Shown: positions 11,700 to 22,689 of the stretch, piece by piece | Layout: every line of letters starts with the position of its first letter | Position numbering within the stretch: position 1 is the stretch's first letter | DNA from: Paraescarpia echinospica | Lineage: Eukaryota; Annelida; Polychaeta; Sabellida; Siboglinidae | Reading direction: 5' to 3' | Length of the DNA stretch: 64,000 bases | NCBI GenBank assembly: GCA_020002185.1 | Contig: CM034544.1 | Coordinates: 35,540,483-35,604,482, forward strand | Program-made: the position numbers and the translations under genes | Notes under the pieces: generated by a model | Database searches by the model: none | What the model saw: only the letters and a program-made list of their open reading frames with translations | Told to the model about the DNA's origin: nothing

Positions 11700-13870
11700 G
11701 CTGTGTTTGCACAAGTCAAATCGATGCTGCATCTGAACTCCGCTAATCTACACCATGAATGTGGTCAAACGCGTGTGGCAAGGGATGCAGAAATGGTCCT
11801 TAATGTTGTGGCAGCCGTAGAAACAAACACGTTCACGACAACACTCACAGGTCTTATCAATATATCAACCAGACAACGCGCAGTGCAAGAAGTGGAGGGT
11901 CACCTGACCAATGTGAAAGAACTTTGTATCAAGGCATTGTCTGATTCGATATCAGGTGATCAGAAGAAGACCACCATAGTCAGACTGAAGACATTTCACA
12001 CACAGAATGTGAAGCCCAAGAACTCAAAAGACCAGTATGCCGCTCTAAGGAAAAGCGACGAAGTTGTTGCCCTCCTGCGGATGACCCGGATCATTGCTAG
12101 TGGTAACAAAGTCGACATTGTCGACTTCATTGGCAAACATGAATGCAGCAAGATTCCCCAGTCACAGTTCAATGGAGATGGAACTATGAGGTCTGCAGGT
12201 GCAAAGGCTAGCCTTGTTAAGACTCTGAAAGAAGAAACCAAGGTGGTCAGTGCTCCTGGTCTACCAAAGGAGATGCGGAAGACGATAGTGGTGGTGAATG
12301 TCACGTATGCTGTTTGCCGTTGGTCATTCCACAAAGTCGAACCCTTTGGGCCATTGCAACATGTTACAAGAGGAATCTTACTCAATATGTACCTGCTGGT
12401 ACAAGTATCATACATTTCTGCTGTGACCGGTACAATTCCCAAAGCCTAAAGTTATCCGTACAGCTACACAAATATGCCCGGTCACGACCAGCAAGGCTGT
12501 TTGAGGTCAGTGAGCAGTACAACGGCCGGACTGCTGAACTTTCTATGTGAGACATGGAGTAAGGAAGAGCAGCCATCACCAACGATGGGCTTGACGCGAC
12601 TGTACCTGGGTGGCGGTTTCAAGGTTAAGGAAAGGTTAAGTTGGGTTCAGTTATAGATGTGCCTGACCTGGAGTCAACTCAACAGGAGGCAGACACCACA
12701 GTAATTCTTCACACCATGTACAGTGTCCGGAATGATGGTGTCGATTGAGTGATTATCCACGCCAATGACACATGCATCATTGCCATGTGGGTCCATTATG
12801 TTTGCACGCTTCTGAAAGATCTGCCAGAACAGTGGGTTCGAACTGCACCCGCGCAATGCCTTGCATTTCCCTTCCTGCACAGGCTTAGTCTGCGAGACAC
12901 AACCAGCTATCCATATTTCACTGGTAAGAAGGTGTGGATGAATCGCAGCAAGGAAGAGCAGCCATCACCAACGATGGGCTTGACGCGACTGTACCTGGGT
13001 GGCGGTTTCAAGGTTAAGGAAAGGTTAAGTTGGGTTCAGTTATAGATGTGCCTGACCTGGAGTCAACTCAACAGGAGGCAGACACCACAGTAATTCTTCA
13101 CACCATATACAGTGTCCGGAATAATGGTGTCGATTGAGTGATTATCCACGCCAATGACACATGCATCATTGCCATGTGGGTCCATTATGTTTGCACGCTT
13201 CTGAAAGATCTGCCAGAACAGTGGGTTCGAACTGCACCCGCGCAATGCCTTGCATTTCCCTTCCTGCACAGGCTTAGTCTGCGAGACACAACCAGCTATC
13301 CATATTTCACTGGTAAGAAGGTGTGGATGAATCGCAGCAAGGCAACGGACATATCTGCAAATGAGAACTTTGCCGAACAAGATGACGCTCATATAACAGA
13401 TGTGATCAACCAGGCAAGGGACCTTACGATCGCTGTGTACACCAACAAAGACGATGCTTTCGAAGAATCTGATCTTGGAAAGCTTCGAGTTTACAAGTTC
13501 CTGAACAACAAGTCAACGCTGTTGAAATTACTTCCTCCAACAGAAGATGCATTTCTTCTGCATCTGAAACGTGCAGCTTTGGTGACTATGATAGACAAGA
13601 GTGCTCATGTCAGCAAGCCTATTTATCCTCCGTATGAAGAGTATGGGTGGGTTCTGGATAACGGCAAGCTTGTTCCAGTGGCATCCGCACAACCTGCCTG
13701 CCCACTGCAGATGATAAAGACCATATTCTGCGGCTGCACCAAAGGATGCAACAGAAACTGCTCATGTGCCAAGAAAAAACATTGCCTGTTATATTAGTTG
13801 TCGCTGCCAGGTATCGGTCAAAAAGTGCAGCCGTGCAATGTATGCTGGAACAAGGTTTGACAGCAGCGAA
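11700..13870 (+). pseudogene. FEN/XPG-nuclease-like transposon protein gene (Academ-like?), degenerate
   Basis: A + strand protein can be followed through three frames. 11703-12449 holds HHECGQTRVARDAEMVLNVV, LVNIxT-type GLINISTRQRAVQEVE and YAALRKSDEVVALLRMT. 12314-12550 continues with TSIIHFCCDRYNSQSLK. After stops, 12660-13797 has QQEADTTVILHT, VIIHANDTCIIAMWVHYV, FLHRLSLRDTTSYPYFTGKK, then LLPPTEDAFLLHLKRA, YEEYGWVLDNGKLVPV and a Cys cluster CGCTKGCNRNCSCAKKKHC before the stop at 13797. The EAD, (N)DT and (GC)DTTS positions parallel the acidic motifs of FEN1/XPG nucleases; here GCDTTS is worn to LRDTTS. I know this arrangement from a protein family abundant in invertebrate genomes. Assignment to Academ/AcademX transposons is inference from memory. 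It is broken by stops and the 389-bp duplication. No inverted repeats were found around it. Confidence 0.6.
12561..13338 (+). repeat. Recent 389-bp tandem duplication
   Basis: 12561-12949 and 12950-13338 are two head-to-tail copies of one 389-base unit that differ by only a couple of substitutions that I can see (for example ATG/ATA and AATGATGG/AATAATGG). Both carry the EADT to DTTS part of the nuclease-like gene. 389 is not a multiple of three, so the duplication shifts the frame. The junction is at AAGGAAGAGC. Either a very recent event or an assembly/haplotype artefact. Confidence 0.9.
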
Positions 13871-15640
13871 AGCAGCGTATCAGAGTGACAATTAACAGAA
13901 ACTGGCAGCACATATAATGCTGAACTGTTAACCTTCCAGCAAATAGGCTTATGCACGACCTACCTTCAAACATGTGGACTTAGATAACTACCATTTTGTT
14001 AAATTTACGTTTGCTGAGCAACAATAAGTACTTTCAGGGAAGAAATCGATCCCTGTTGTGGTTATGCGTGAGAAATGGTTGTTTACGCCCTACCTGACTT
14101 GTAATGACAAGATTGTCTTATGTTCTGTTAATTTGGAGGTAAATATTTTCAGACTATTAAAAAAAGAACTGTTAACATTTGAACACGACGATTCTCCTTT
14201 ATTTTGCGTGACGGTGGTGTTTAGGGAGTAGGAGAAAGAAATCGCCTACATTTTAGTTTAAAAGTCATGGATTCTAATACCTTTCCTTCCTCTGTAAAGT
14301 AGATTCATAGGAGAAACAAATTTAGTACAAATGGGTCATATGAGACTCATCGTAACAAACATGTGTGAATTACATTCGAAAAATACCCAAACAATTACCT
14401 GAAAAGCAATGCATTTTGAACCACTATTTCTTATCTGGCCAAGTCGATTCAATTTTCATTTGGCACACTTTAGCTGCATTAGTAACACTGACTTAACTGG
14501 TACATATATACAGAGTAAGAATATCACCATACTTTCAGAGGAAGTGTAAATAACATATTTGATGATGACTACAAAATTCACCTATTAGCATATAGGGGCA
14601 TGTTGTTTAAGTGCTGTTTATATGTTTCCAGTAACATTTTGTCAAATTTATCCACCTGGGTTACGATCCTAGATATATGGAGATATCATTTTTGGGGGCA
14701 AACCTTTTACAGCATTCCAGGACTGGGTATTTGAATTCAGCAACTTGATTTATTCACAATTGAAAAAACATAATTGTGGAGCGATCTATTGTTAAAGTAG
14801 GGTTAGTAGACCTTGGGCGCTCGCGTCGTTCTCTCTCTTTACATCACATATACTATATATTATACATAGTCTATATTATATGTGATGTACGCAAAGAGAA
14901 TGACACCCATATGTGTTGCTACCCACAATAAGACGCGTTCCCTAGAAAACACAACAAGGGATCTCTATGTGAAAACTTTAATTTTTAATTCGATATAGAT
15001 ACATTCGATTAAACGTTAATGTCGTGTTATTACTTACTACCACTCTCGGGCGCCAGGGGCGCTGCTGGTTACATCCTTATCATACCCCCTGGCAGATCGC
15101 CTGGCGAAATGCTGAAATTAAACTCGGCCAATGAAAATGTTTGCCTGAGTGTTTGGTTCGTTTTCGTTTCTGCCAATAGGTTCGCCCATGTTATGTCCAA
15201 TGCTCGTGAACTAGAAGTAATCATTTGAAAACACATTACTGCTCAGCCGCTCGTGAGAATGTTGGGAATCGGGTGGAGTAGGTGTCTTGTGTCACTAATG
15301 TCTATGTCATTTGTTTTGTAGTAACCATAATGCATATGTATTGTTCTAACGGGAGGTACCGTCGCGACCGGTGAAGTCAGCTACAAGTTTGATTCAGCTG
15401 GATCTCATACATTGTATATGAGATCTGTCAGGGATAGCAGGTAAAGTCATCACCACTAGCTTGCGAGAATGCGTTTTATTAGTTTTTTCTTTCGAGTTAT
15501 ATTAAACGTAGAACAAAAGACACAGTGAACGTGCTGTTTGTAAGTTGGATCATTGCTATGATAGCTGCATGCTTTAGCTTAGTTTTTCTTTCATTTCCCA
15601 TTTTGTGCCTGATTTTTATTTTTGTTAAACGTATACACGT
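13871..15640. other. Unassigned intergenic DNA with hairpin and CCAAT boxes
   Basis: No convincing exon is visible. A ~30-bp-arm imperfect hairpin lies at 14826-14903 (listed separately). Two CCAAT boxes (GGCCAATG near 15127 and TGCCAATAGG near 15172) could belong to a promoter of the membrane-protein gene whose exons begin at 16287, but no TATA box or first exon can be fixed. Confidence 0.4.
14826..14903. repeat. AT-rich imperfect hairpin
   Basis: CTCTCTTTACATCACATATA on the left is mirrored by the reverse complement of TATATGTGATGTACGCAAAG on the right, with a short centre around TATACATAG. The arms are about 30 bp, with a 3-base bulge. It could be a foldback relic or a transcript hairpin; nothing decides between them. 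Confidence 0.6.
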
Positions 15641-15678
15641 ATTATTTTGCTGAGTATTTATACTTTTTTGTGCAAGGG

Positions 15679-16198
<520 letters not shown>

Positions 16199-16286
16199 AC
16201 GCCCTTTGAACAGACCAATCTTTCCGTGTATACAAGTTATTGCTCCACTGATACAATCACAATTACAACAAGTATATATTTTGTAG

Positions 16287-16404
16287 ATTACGAAGCAAGT
16301 CGACAGCACCCAGACTTTATGCCGTGTTTGTAGCTTGCGTTGTCCTCGTCTTAACATGGATCTTCACCTTGTTCTGAACGCAAGTGGAATTAAACCCAAC
16401 TATG
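16287..16404 (+). pseudogene. DUF1647-like membrane protein, signal-anchor exon with in-frame TGA
   Basis: Acceptor TATATTTTGTAG ends at 16286 and a strong donor, TATG|GTACGT, follows 16404. In the frame that leads into the next exon at phase 0, the exon reads LRSKSTAPRLYAVFVACVVL, then VLTWIFTLF, a TGA at 16375-16377, then TQVELNPTM. Basic residues followed by about 20 hydrophobic residues are a type II signal anchor, as expected for a Golgi-type glycosyltransferase. The TGA directly after the membrane segment would stop translation, so this is either a dead allele, a pseudogene or a wrong exon call. The first exon and start codon upstream were not found. Confidence 0.4.
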
Positions 16405-16864
16405 GTACGTATTTCAGTTTGCTCAGAAAATGCAAATTCGACAGACGTTGGAATGCAAAGACAAAGACAGTTTATAATCGTCACTATAAAATGAAAGGTG
16501 TCAAGATTTCATAAAATATAATTGTTGCAAAATTTTGTTTAAGCCAAATGGCATATTGGAATTATTTATATCCGGTTTGTTAGGGCGTGTTTACCCATCT
16601 GGAAACAAGTATATGCTTATTAGTATATGATTAGTTCGTTAAACATAACTTAAATACATATTGACAAGATGAAATTTGATACAATTTTCCTAGAGCAAAT
16701 TGAAAAAAACGTGGAATCAAAAAGGTTCCGAAGCACTGAGTAAGATTACTGTTATATTTACAAGTTGTATTTTATACAGTAGACACGATGATTGTGTTTG
16801 TTTCATAAGCACTAATTTCAATATGTTTTGTTCAGTGTTGACGTAGCAATAATTGTAATTTCAG

Positions 16865-17134
16865 AATAATGATGTCGTTTCGATGGGGCAGCGATACAAG
16901 CCGGAAGGAAAACCTTTCAACGTCTGGCGTAAGCTGCTGACATCTATCGGGCTTCCACCATCCCAGTTCACTGACTACTCGCTAGAGACGATGAAGCAGT
17001 TTGTCGTCGCCACCGCAAGCAGCGGATATCACTTCAAAGAGGCATTCGACGTCATTGCTTCCGTGCAGGCAAATATGCCAGGCAGGCCAATATACTTCTA
17101 CGGTCTAGGATTGTCTGACTCACAAATACAAGAG
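16865..17134 (+). CDS. DUF1647-like (glycosyltransferase-like) protein, internal exon
   Basis: Acceptor TGTAATTTCAG ends at 16864 and donor CAAGAG|GTAAAC starts at 17135. The 270-bp exon is exactly 90 codons, phase 0 at both ends, with no stop. It contains MGQRYKPEGKPFNVWRKLL, QFVVATASSGYHFKEAFDVI and IASVQANMPGRPIYFYGLGL, ending SDSQIQE. The pattern V(T/V)A(A/T)SSxHFxE...IASVQ...P...I..YDLGLS is how I recognise DUF1647, a family of predicted type II glycosyltransferases in nematodes and marine invertebrates. Here the usual YDLGLS is YGLGLS. Its partner exon is at 20114. The part with the expected WKP motif, which should lie between them, was not found. Confidence 0.6.
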
Positions 17135-17447
17135 GTAAACACTCACCGTTTTAAGCTGTTGCACTTTCACGCAACTTTGACCGATTACGCTGCAATACGG
17201 GGTGCAAATGCTGTGTTTAATTTTGTTTAGATTTTATGTTTCCTGTATTATTAAGGGGAGTAAATGTTTTTATTTGCTTCGTTTTTCGGCTCACAGCAGA
17301 GCGATAAGACTATAATATCCTGGTTAATGTCGACGTCGTACATTCAAACGTGTCTTCTTTACATGCCTCGGTCTTGTTACCGTGTCTTGAGAAGGGTGAA
17401 GATTATAATTATATTCACTGAGTAATATTTTTAAAGAACCAACAATT

Positions 17448-18318
17448 TTTTTAACAAGATTTAACAAGATTGCCATCCATAGAATTAACTCTAGATGGCA
17501 GGTGGACAAGGAAGCCCTTTGGCTTATCGAGAGTCCAATCATTTTATCTACATATATCCAGCCCTTCTGAGGTATGTGTCGATTTTATTTTTAAACATAT
17601 TCACACTACTAGCACCCACACAATAATCAGATAATCTTTTCCATTCTTTCACAGTCCTTTGTGAAAATGAGAACTTTCTTACGTCTAATCTACACTGCTC
17701 CTTTACTAATGTAACTTCATGTCCTCTAGTCTTTCTATCTTTCTTAACTGAAAAAAACATATTTCTATCAATATTTTCATAACCATTCAATATTTAAAAC
17801 CTTCTATCTGATCTCCTCTCAATCTCCTGGTCTCTAGTATTATTAAACCACATTCTTTTAGGCGTTTTTCATAACTAAGATCCCTCAGTTTTGGTATCAT
17901 TTTAGTCGCTCTCCTTTGTACTCTTTCTAGCATATCTATGTCATTCTTGCGGTATGGCCTCCACGCTTGTATATAATATTCTAAATGAGGCTTAACTATT
18001 GTTTTGTACAGCGGTATTATTAGTTCTTTTTCTTTATATGCTATATTTCGCCTAATCAATCGAAGGATTTGATTTCCTTTTGAAGCTACAATTCCACACT
18101 GCTCTGAAACCTTCATGTCAGTACTAATTGTCAGCCCTAAGTCTTTTTCTTTTACAGTAGTACTTAGTACAGGTCCCCCCATTGTATATTCTACATATTC
18201 TTTCCCATGTCCTGTGCGAACGCATTAACATTTCCCAAAATTGAACAACACTTGCCACTTTTCAGACCATTTGATCAACCTGTCAAGGTCATCTTATAAA
18301 TGCTGTCTATCTCCATCA
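17448..18318 (-). mobile_element. CR1-like LINE 3' fragment in an intron
   Basis: Minus-strand frames 18182-17787 and 17790-17548 give KEKDLGLTISTDMKVSEQC, YIQAWRPYRKNDIDMLERVQ and KKDRKTRGHEVTLVKEQCRL, near-identical to the copy at 9465-11645. The 3' UTR and the repeated AAATCTTGTT tail at 17470-17448 are also the same. Only the C-terminal third of the RT ORF remains, split by a frameshift near 17788. At its 5' edge (about 18318) it is joined directly to an RTE endonuclease fragment on the same strand. Confidence 0.8.
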
Positions 18319-19180
18319 CATTCTGCATGTGCATCGGCTCCCACTTTGGCATTCCAGTCTCCCCGGACAATCAGAATGTCCTTCTTGTCTACCCCGTCGA
18401 CGATGTCCCGGAGTTGATTGTAGAATTCTTCCACTTGCTCATCATCATAAACTGATGTTGGAGCATAGACTTGTACCACCGTGATGTTGAATGGTGTTGC
18501 TCTAAGGTGGATGGTTATGAGCCTGCTTGATGTTGGGTGGCACCATAGTACCGAGTTCTTTATGTTTTAGTTTACAATATATCCTACTCCCTTTACAAGT
18601 TTGTCATTTTCTCCACTGTAGTAGAATGTATTTCCTTCATCTGTTTGTACTTCACCACAGCTCTTCCACCTGGACTCACATAGTCCAAGGAGGTGCCATG
18701 TATATCTTTCCATCTCATGTTCAAGTTATTTCATTTTTTCCTATTTGGTTAAGTGTTCTTACGTTCCATGAGGCAATAGTGATGTAGTCCCTCCCACGGA
18801 TCGTTTTGTAGCATATATGTCACGTCCGTCCTGATGGGAGACGGATGGCGCGGTCATTGGTAATCCGGGCTGCGACAGACTTTGGTGCTTTGTTCATCAT
18901 GTAGTGTGTCTGGGGCAGATTTTCTAACTAGGTGGAGCCCATCCTTCTCCAGCCGGCTATTTGACCCACAGATGGAACATGATTTGTGGGGGTCGGGACA
19001 TGTCCACACACTGGTGGGCCCTGCACTCCGCACATATCGGGCTCATGCTACTCCGCCAAGATTTTTCGTGGCTGGACAACTAGATCCCATGCAGGTTTGG
19101 CCTGGAGCCGCAAGGTGTCCAGTTACCAATCTGGTGTCGAAAGGAGGCACTGTATGAGTCTTAATTGAGGAGAGACTATC
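18319..19180 (-). mobile_element. RTE-type 5' region and endonuclease fragment
   Basis: On the minus strand, a GC-rich leader (19160-18810) is followed by LEHEMERYTWHLLGLCESRW, YYSGENDKLVKGVGYIVN, then VVQVYAPTSVYDDEQVEEFY and ILIVRGDWNAKVGADAH. These are the N-terminal motifs of an RTE apurinic-type endonuclease; the GDWNAK motif carries a catalytic Asp/Asn pair. A stop lies after GYIVN. The leader has the CGVQGPP / PVCGHVP type of sequence common before RTE ORFs. The element ends abruptly at about 18319, where CR1 sequence begins, so RT is missing. Confidence 0.7.
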
Positions 19181-19390
19181 TACCAGAAGGAAAGACTGAC
19201 GCACTCGGCTTTCTTTTCACCTCAGATGAGACTAGCTGGCGGCTGAAGCTGAAAGCGGAAGGTCAGAAGCAAGCTACTAACCCCTACACTACGTTACGAC
19301 ACTAGGCGCATCACCCAACCCTGGTGATAGAGTCACACACCACATAATACAAGTGAGTGTAAACAGTTAGCAGAACATCGCAATTAAAGC

Positions 19391-19439
19391 TTGTGCATGT
19401 GTGCGTGCGCGCGCGCATGTATTTGTGTGTGTTTGTTTG

Positions 19440-19488
<49 letters not shown>

Positions 19489-19600
19489 TGTGTATGTGTG
19501 TTTATGTATGTATGTGTGTGATGTGTGCGCGTTCTTGTGTGCGTGAGTTTGCGTTCGTGTGCATGCGTGTGCATGCGTGTGCATGTGGCTGTTATTGCGT
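19391..19600. repeat. (GT)n imperfect microsatellite
   Basis: GT-rich tract with a pure (TG)n core at 19441-19480 and interrupted GTAT and GTGC units on both sides. No coding value. Confidence 0.95.
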
Positions 19601-19741
19601 TTGTGCCTGCGTTGATTTGCGTTCACTCTTTGGTAACTGCGTTTATGCATACGTGCACCTGTATTTCTAGACGAAACCATGACTTATATAACATGTTGTT
19701 CTATATTATATTATACTACCACTTGCAACAAAAACAACAAC

Positions 19742-20062
19742 ACTACCACTTCCACGACCACCACCACAACCACCACCACCACAACCACCACCACCACCAT
19801 AACCACCACAACCACCATAACCACCACAACCACCATAACCACCACAACCACCACCACCTTCATGGCAACCATCACCACCACTTTATACACCGCCACCATC
19901 TCAACTACCACCACAACCATCATCACCACCAAAACTGCCATTATCACAACAACAGCCATCACCACCACCGCCACCAGCCCCACATCAGCACACATAATCA
20001 ACAACAACAACAACATCTACAACAACAGCCGTTATCACCTCCACAACAACCGCCATAACAAC
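19742..20062. repeat. (ACC)n / (CAA)n trinucleotide repeat
   Basis: Imperfect ACC/CAC triplets with scattered CAT, CAA and GCC triplets, open in several frames (poly-Thr, His/Asn-rich). It lies just before the acceptor at 20112-20113 and belongs to the intron. Confidence 0.9.
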
Positions 20063-20113
20063 CTTCACCCAACACTTGCAACCACAACAGTCGCTGTAAT
20101 GTTTTGATATCAG

Positions 20114-20606
20114 GATGTACTGCGTGTTCATGCTGCCGTTATGTGGATGGACGCATCATTTCGCTGGCTCTCGCCCAATCTTACCCTCCTGTTTGACAAG
20201 ACGATCAGAAGCGACGGATTATTGGTGTTCGGCAACACCGGTCACTCAAACTTTGCCGTGACCAGCGGCGGTATGTACCAGCGGCGGTATGTACCAGTGT
20301 CTTATCACCGACATCGAAGCACAGAAACGCACAGAACAATATGGCGCGACCGAACTGTTTGTGGTAAACACCAGCACAAACTACCGCGACGTCCTTTGGT
20401 GGTATTACCTGTGCGCACTGACAGAGAAATGTATATCGTCAGGGGGCGGCATTGCATGCAGATTTAAAAAAGATCGTATGACCGCGTACGCGGGTTGTCA
20501 CCGGTTCGACCAATCGCTGGCAAACATCCTACTGGCCAACAGGTGGCGCTACAACGTAATGCATTACGCTGTGCACATGTCTGCAAAATTGTTCACGTGT
20601 GTGTGA
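20114..20606 (+). pseudogene. DUF1647-like protein, C-terminal exon with frameshifting 16-bp duplication
   Basis: Acceptor TTTTGATATCAG ends at 20113 and phase 0 matches the exon at 16865-17134. The frame gives DVLRVHAAVMWMDASFRWLS (W(M)DAS is a family motif) up to SGGMYQ. A 16-bp tandem duplication at 20262-20293 then shifts the frame. In the shifted frame the protein resumes as MYQCLITDIEAQKRTEQYGA, VLWWYYLCALTEKCI and ITAYAGCHRFDQSLANIL-like YAGCHRFDQSLANILLANRW. The W..CAL...CI and CHR(Y/F)DQS..N motifs are the usual C-terminal signature. Removing one repeat copy restores one frame, so the lesion is a single clean event. The ORF ends at 20606 inside a GT tract. Confidence 0.6.
20262..20297 (+). 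repeat. 16-bp tandem duplication inside an exon
   Basis: CCAGCGGCGGTATGTA occurs twice in tandem (20262-20277, 20278-20293) followed by a further CCAG. Because 16 is not a multiple of three, it causes the frameshift described for the surrounding exon. Confidence 0.95.
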
Positions 20607-20810
20607 GAGAGTATGTGTGTGTATGTGTGTGTGTATGGGTGTGGTGTTTGAGTGTGTGAGTGTGTGAATGTGTGAGTGTGTGAGTGTGGGTGTGTGTGTG
20701 TGCCCGTGTTTGTATGCGTGTTCGCGTGCGTGTGTGTGTGCGTGCGTCTCTGTGTGTGCGCGTGTGTGCGTGCCTGCGCGTGTGTGCATGCGCGTTTCGT
20801 GAGTTTGTGT
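20590..20810. repeat. (GT)n imperfect microsatellite
   Basis: Interrupted GT/GTGC/GTAT repeats directly after the last codons of the membrane-protein exon. Confidence 0.9.
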
Positions 20811-21185
20811 CTCTGTTAACCTTTTCATCCTAGACAGTTTTCACATCGAACTCTAAAGTGTTAGGTTTCAACTACGCCCTTCTGAAGAAAATAAACGTGT
20901 CCATTTGTTTCGAAATTCACTGTGCATCACGTATTTTCACACAAAGACACTAGCCACCGCGCTGGCTATGATATCCACTATGATAACAATATACTTTAGA
21001 AGGAGACAATCATTATTTTCATTGTTTTTCATTAGTTAATTAATACAATGTTCGTTAGACTATAATTAATATATTGAACGTATTGTGCTGGCCAAAGAGT
21101 GTTAAGTTAACCCGTACAAACGTTCTGAATTTGGAATGTACGAACCCAGAGCATTTTAAAATGGTAAACAAATCATCCAGTTTCA

Positions 21186-21705
21186 ATGCCAGTTTTGTTG
21201 ACAGCATTACCCAAACGGACAGATGTAAATGCAATACCAATACCTGAAATTTTAGAACTACTTAAAATTTCCTTTGAACACATCGACTTTTTATTCAGAT
21301 CAAACTGGTACCTTCAAAGTTTCAGCACTGCAATGGGGAAACGATTTGCCCCCAACAATGCCAATCTTTTTATGGCTGAGTGGTAGAAAAACACTTCAAG
21401 GAAACGCAACAAATTACCACTAATCTATGTACGATACTTGGACGAAACCTTCGGAATCTGGACACATGGGAATGATGAATTTCTAGTTTTCTTGGACACA
21501 AAATTGCCATCACAATTACGTAAATTGAACGTAAGTTACGGGTAAACACTCAATAGATTTCATGTACACTACGAATTTGAAAGACGAACGTTTAATTTCG
21601 ACGGGACATCCTGACAGCAAGGTTTACTTTAAACCAACAGATACACATCAACTACTACAAAGCCTCGTTCCATCCGAAACATACTTTCTTTGCTATCCTC
21701 AAGTC
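21186..21705 (+). pseudogene. Penelope-like element reverse transcriptase fragment
   Basis: Successive + frames give FRSNWYLQSFSTAMGKRFAP and NNANLFMAEW, then LIYVRYLDETFGIWTHGND and FLVFLD, then DSKVYFKPTDTHQLLQS. The series Y-(L)Q-x-x-G/S-TAMG-x-x-x-AP-x-x-ANLFM, Y(I/L)D(D/E), and Y-x-KPTDTHQ-(Y/L)-L is diagnostic of Penelope-like retroelement RT. The catalytic YIDD has become YLDE and stops separate the blocks, so it is inactive. The GIY-YIG half is missing; a GIY-YIG tail of a similar element lies at 5770-6065 on the other strand. It runs into a (CA)n tract at 21728. Confidence 0.75.
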
Positions 21706-21727
21706 GCAATTATTGCGATTTCACAGG

Positions 21728-21826
21728 ATGCATACATGCATACATGCATGCATGCATGCATACACACATACACACACACACATAAAAACATACACATACA
21801 CCTATACACACACGCATACACACACC

Positions 21827-21885
<59 letters not shown>

Positions 21886-21972
21886 ACATACACTCACACA
21901 CATTAATACATGCATACACAAATACATATATATATATATATATGCACGCACACACGCACGCACGCACACTAA

Positions 21973-22003
<31 letters not shown>

Positions 22004-22030
22004 CTTGCAATCATACATGCATACATGCAT
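21728..22030. repeat. Compound microsatellite (CATG)n, (CA)n, (TA)n, poly-A
   Basis: CATGCATG and CACATA units, a pure (CA)n core at about 21831-21880, a (TA)n stretch at 21926-21942 and a 19-base A run near 21971. Confidence 0.95.
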
Positions 22031-22544
22031 AACAGTGAGAGTTTCAGTTGAGGAGTCATTTAAATTGAGCTGGAAATCCTGTCGCCTCTAGCTAGCCTGA
22101 TATCGAGGAAAAACGTTACATTTTGCTTTACGTTTTTCGTATATCATATCTATGTAGATCTACTTTTATAGCAGAAACAATAGTTTTACGTACTTAATTT
22201 GACATAATAATTTTTTTATTTAAAGCAACGTAATTAACATAATGATGTTTACACAGTACTATCTTCTTTTATTTATCCTCATATTTAAATTCGTGGGAGT
22301 TGGGATGGGAATGGAGAATGAAAGTGATAGATATTGGGAATACACATGGGCATAGCTTTATATAGAAACACACCCACTCGGATGCGTATATCTACATACA
22401 CATGTTTTGGCTGGTAACACCCTAATCCTGCATAAAGGCCTAGAGACGGTGAAACTGTAAGAGAACAAAACGACGAGGACCCGAATCGAGCCTCACCGTG
22501 GCTTTTGAACTAGTAAAGGACAGCAACATGTAGATGGTTCTTAC

Positions 22545-22672
22545 ACAGTAGGCATACATCCGCACGGGAAGTCGTCCGTGGTAAATGTTTTCACGATGCA
22601 TGTCTTTCCAATGCCTCCGTCACCGACCGAAACACACTTGATAAGCCGATTTCTCGCCGTGGCATAGCAGTC
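22545..22672 (-). CDS. Rho-family GTPase-like P-loop exon (orphan)
   Basis: The minus strand reads RNRLIKCVSVGDGGIGKTCI followed by VKTFTTDDFPCGCMPTV. IKCVxVGDGxxGKTC is the Rho/Rac/Cdc42 start of the G domain; GDGGIGKT is the GxxxxGK(S/T) phosphate-binding loop, and TTDDFPxxxxPTV corresponds to TTNAFPGEYIPTV of Rac-type proteins. The frame ends at ACTGT|GTAAGA, a good splice donor at 22544, placed where Rho genes often have an intron (after PTV). A TAA stands in frame at 22675-22673, so the exon must start after it; CTCTTCCAG just upstream is a possible acceptor but would include that TAA. No switch-II exon was found downstream. It may be a true exon of a gene with distant exons, or a relic. 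Confidence 0.5.
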
Positions 22673-22689
22673 TTACTGGAAGAGCGTCA

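Noticed and set aside
18882..19168. Plus-strand frames of 60-91 codons
   Set aside because: They lie antisense to the RTE leader and endonuclease, which explain this region.
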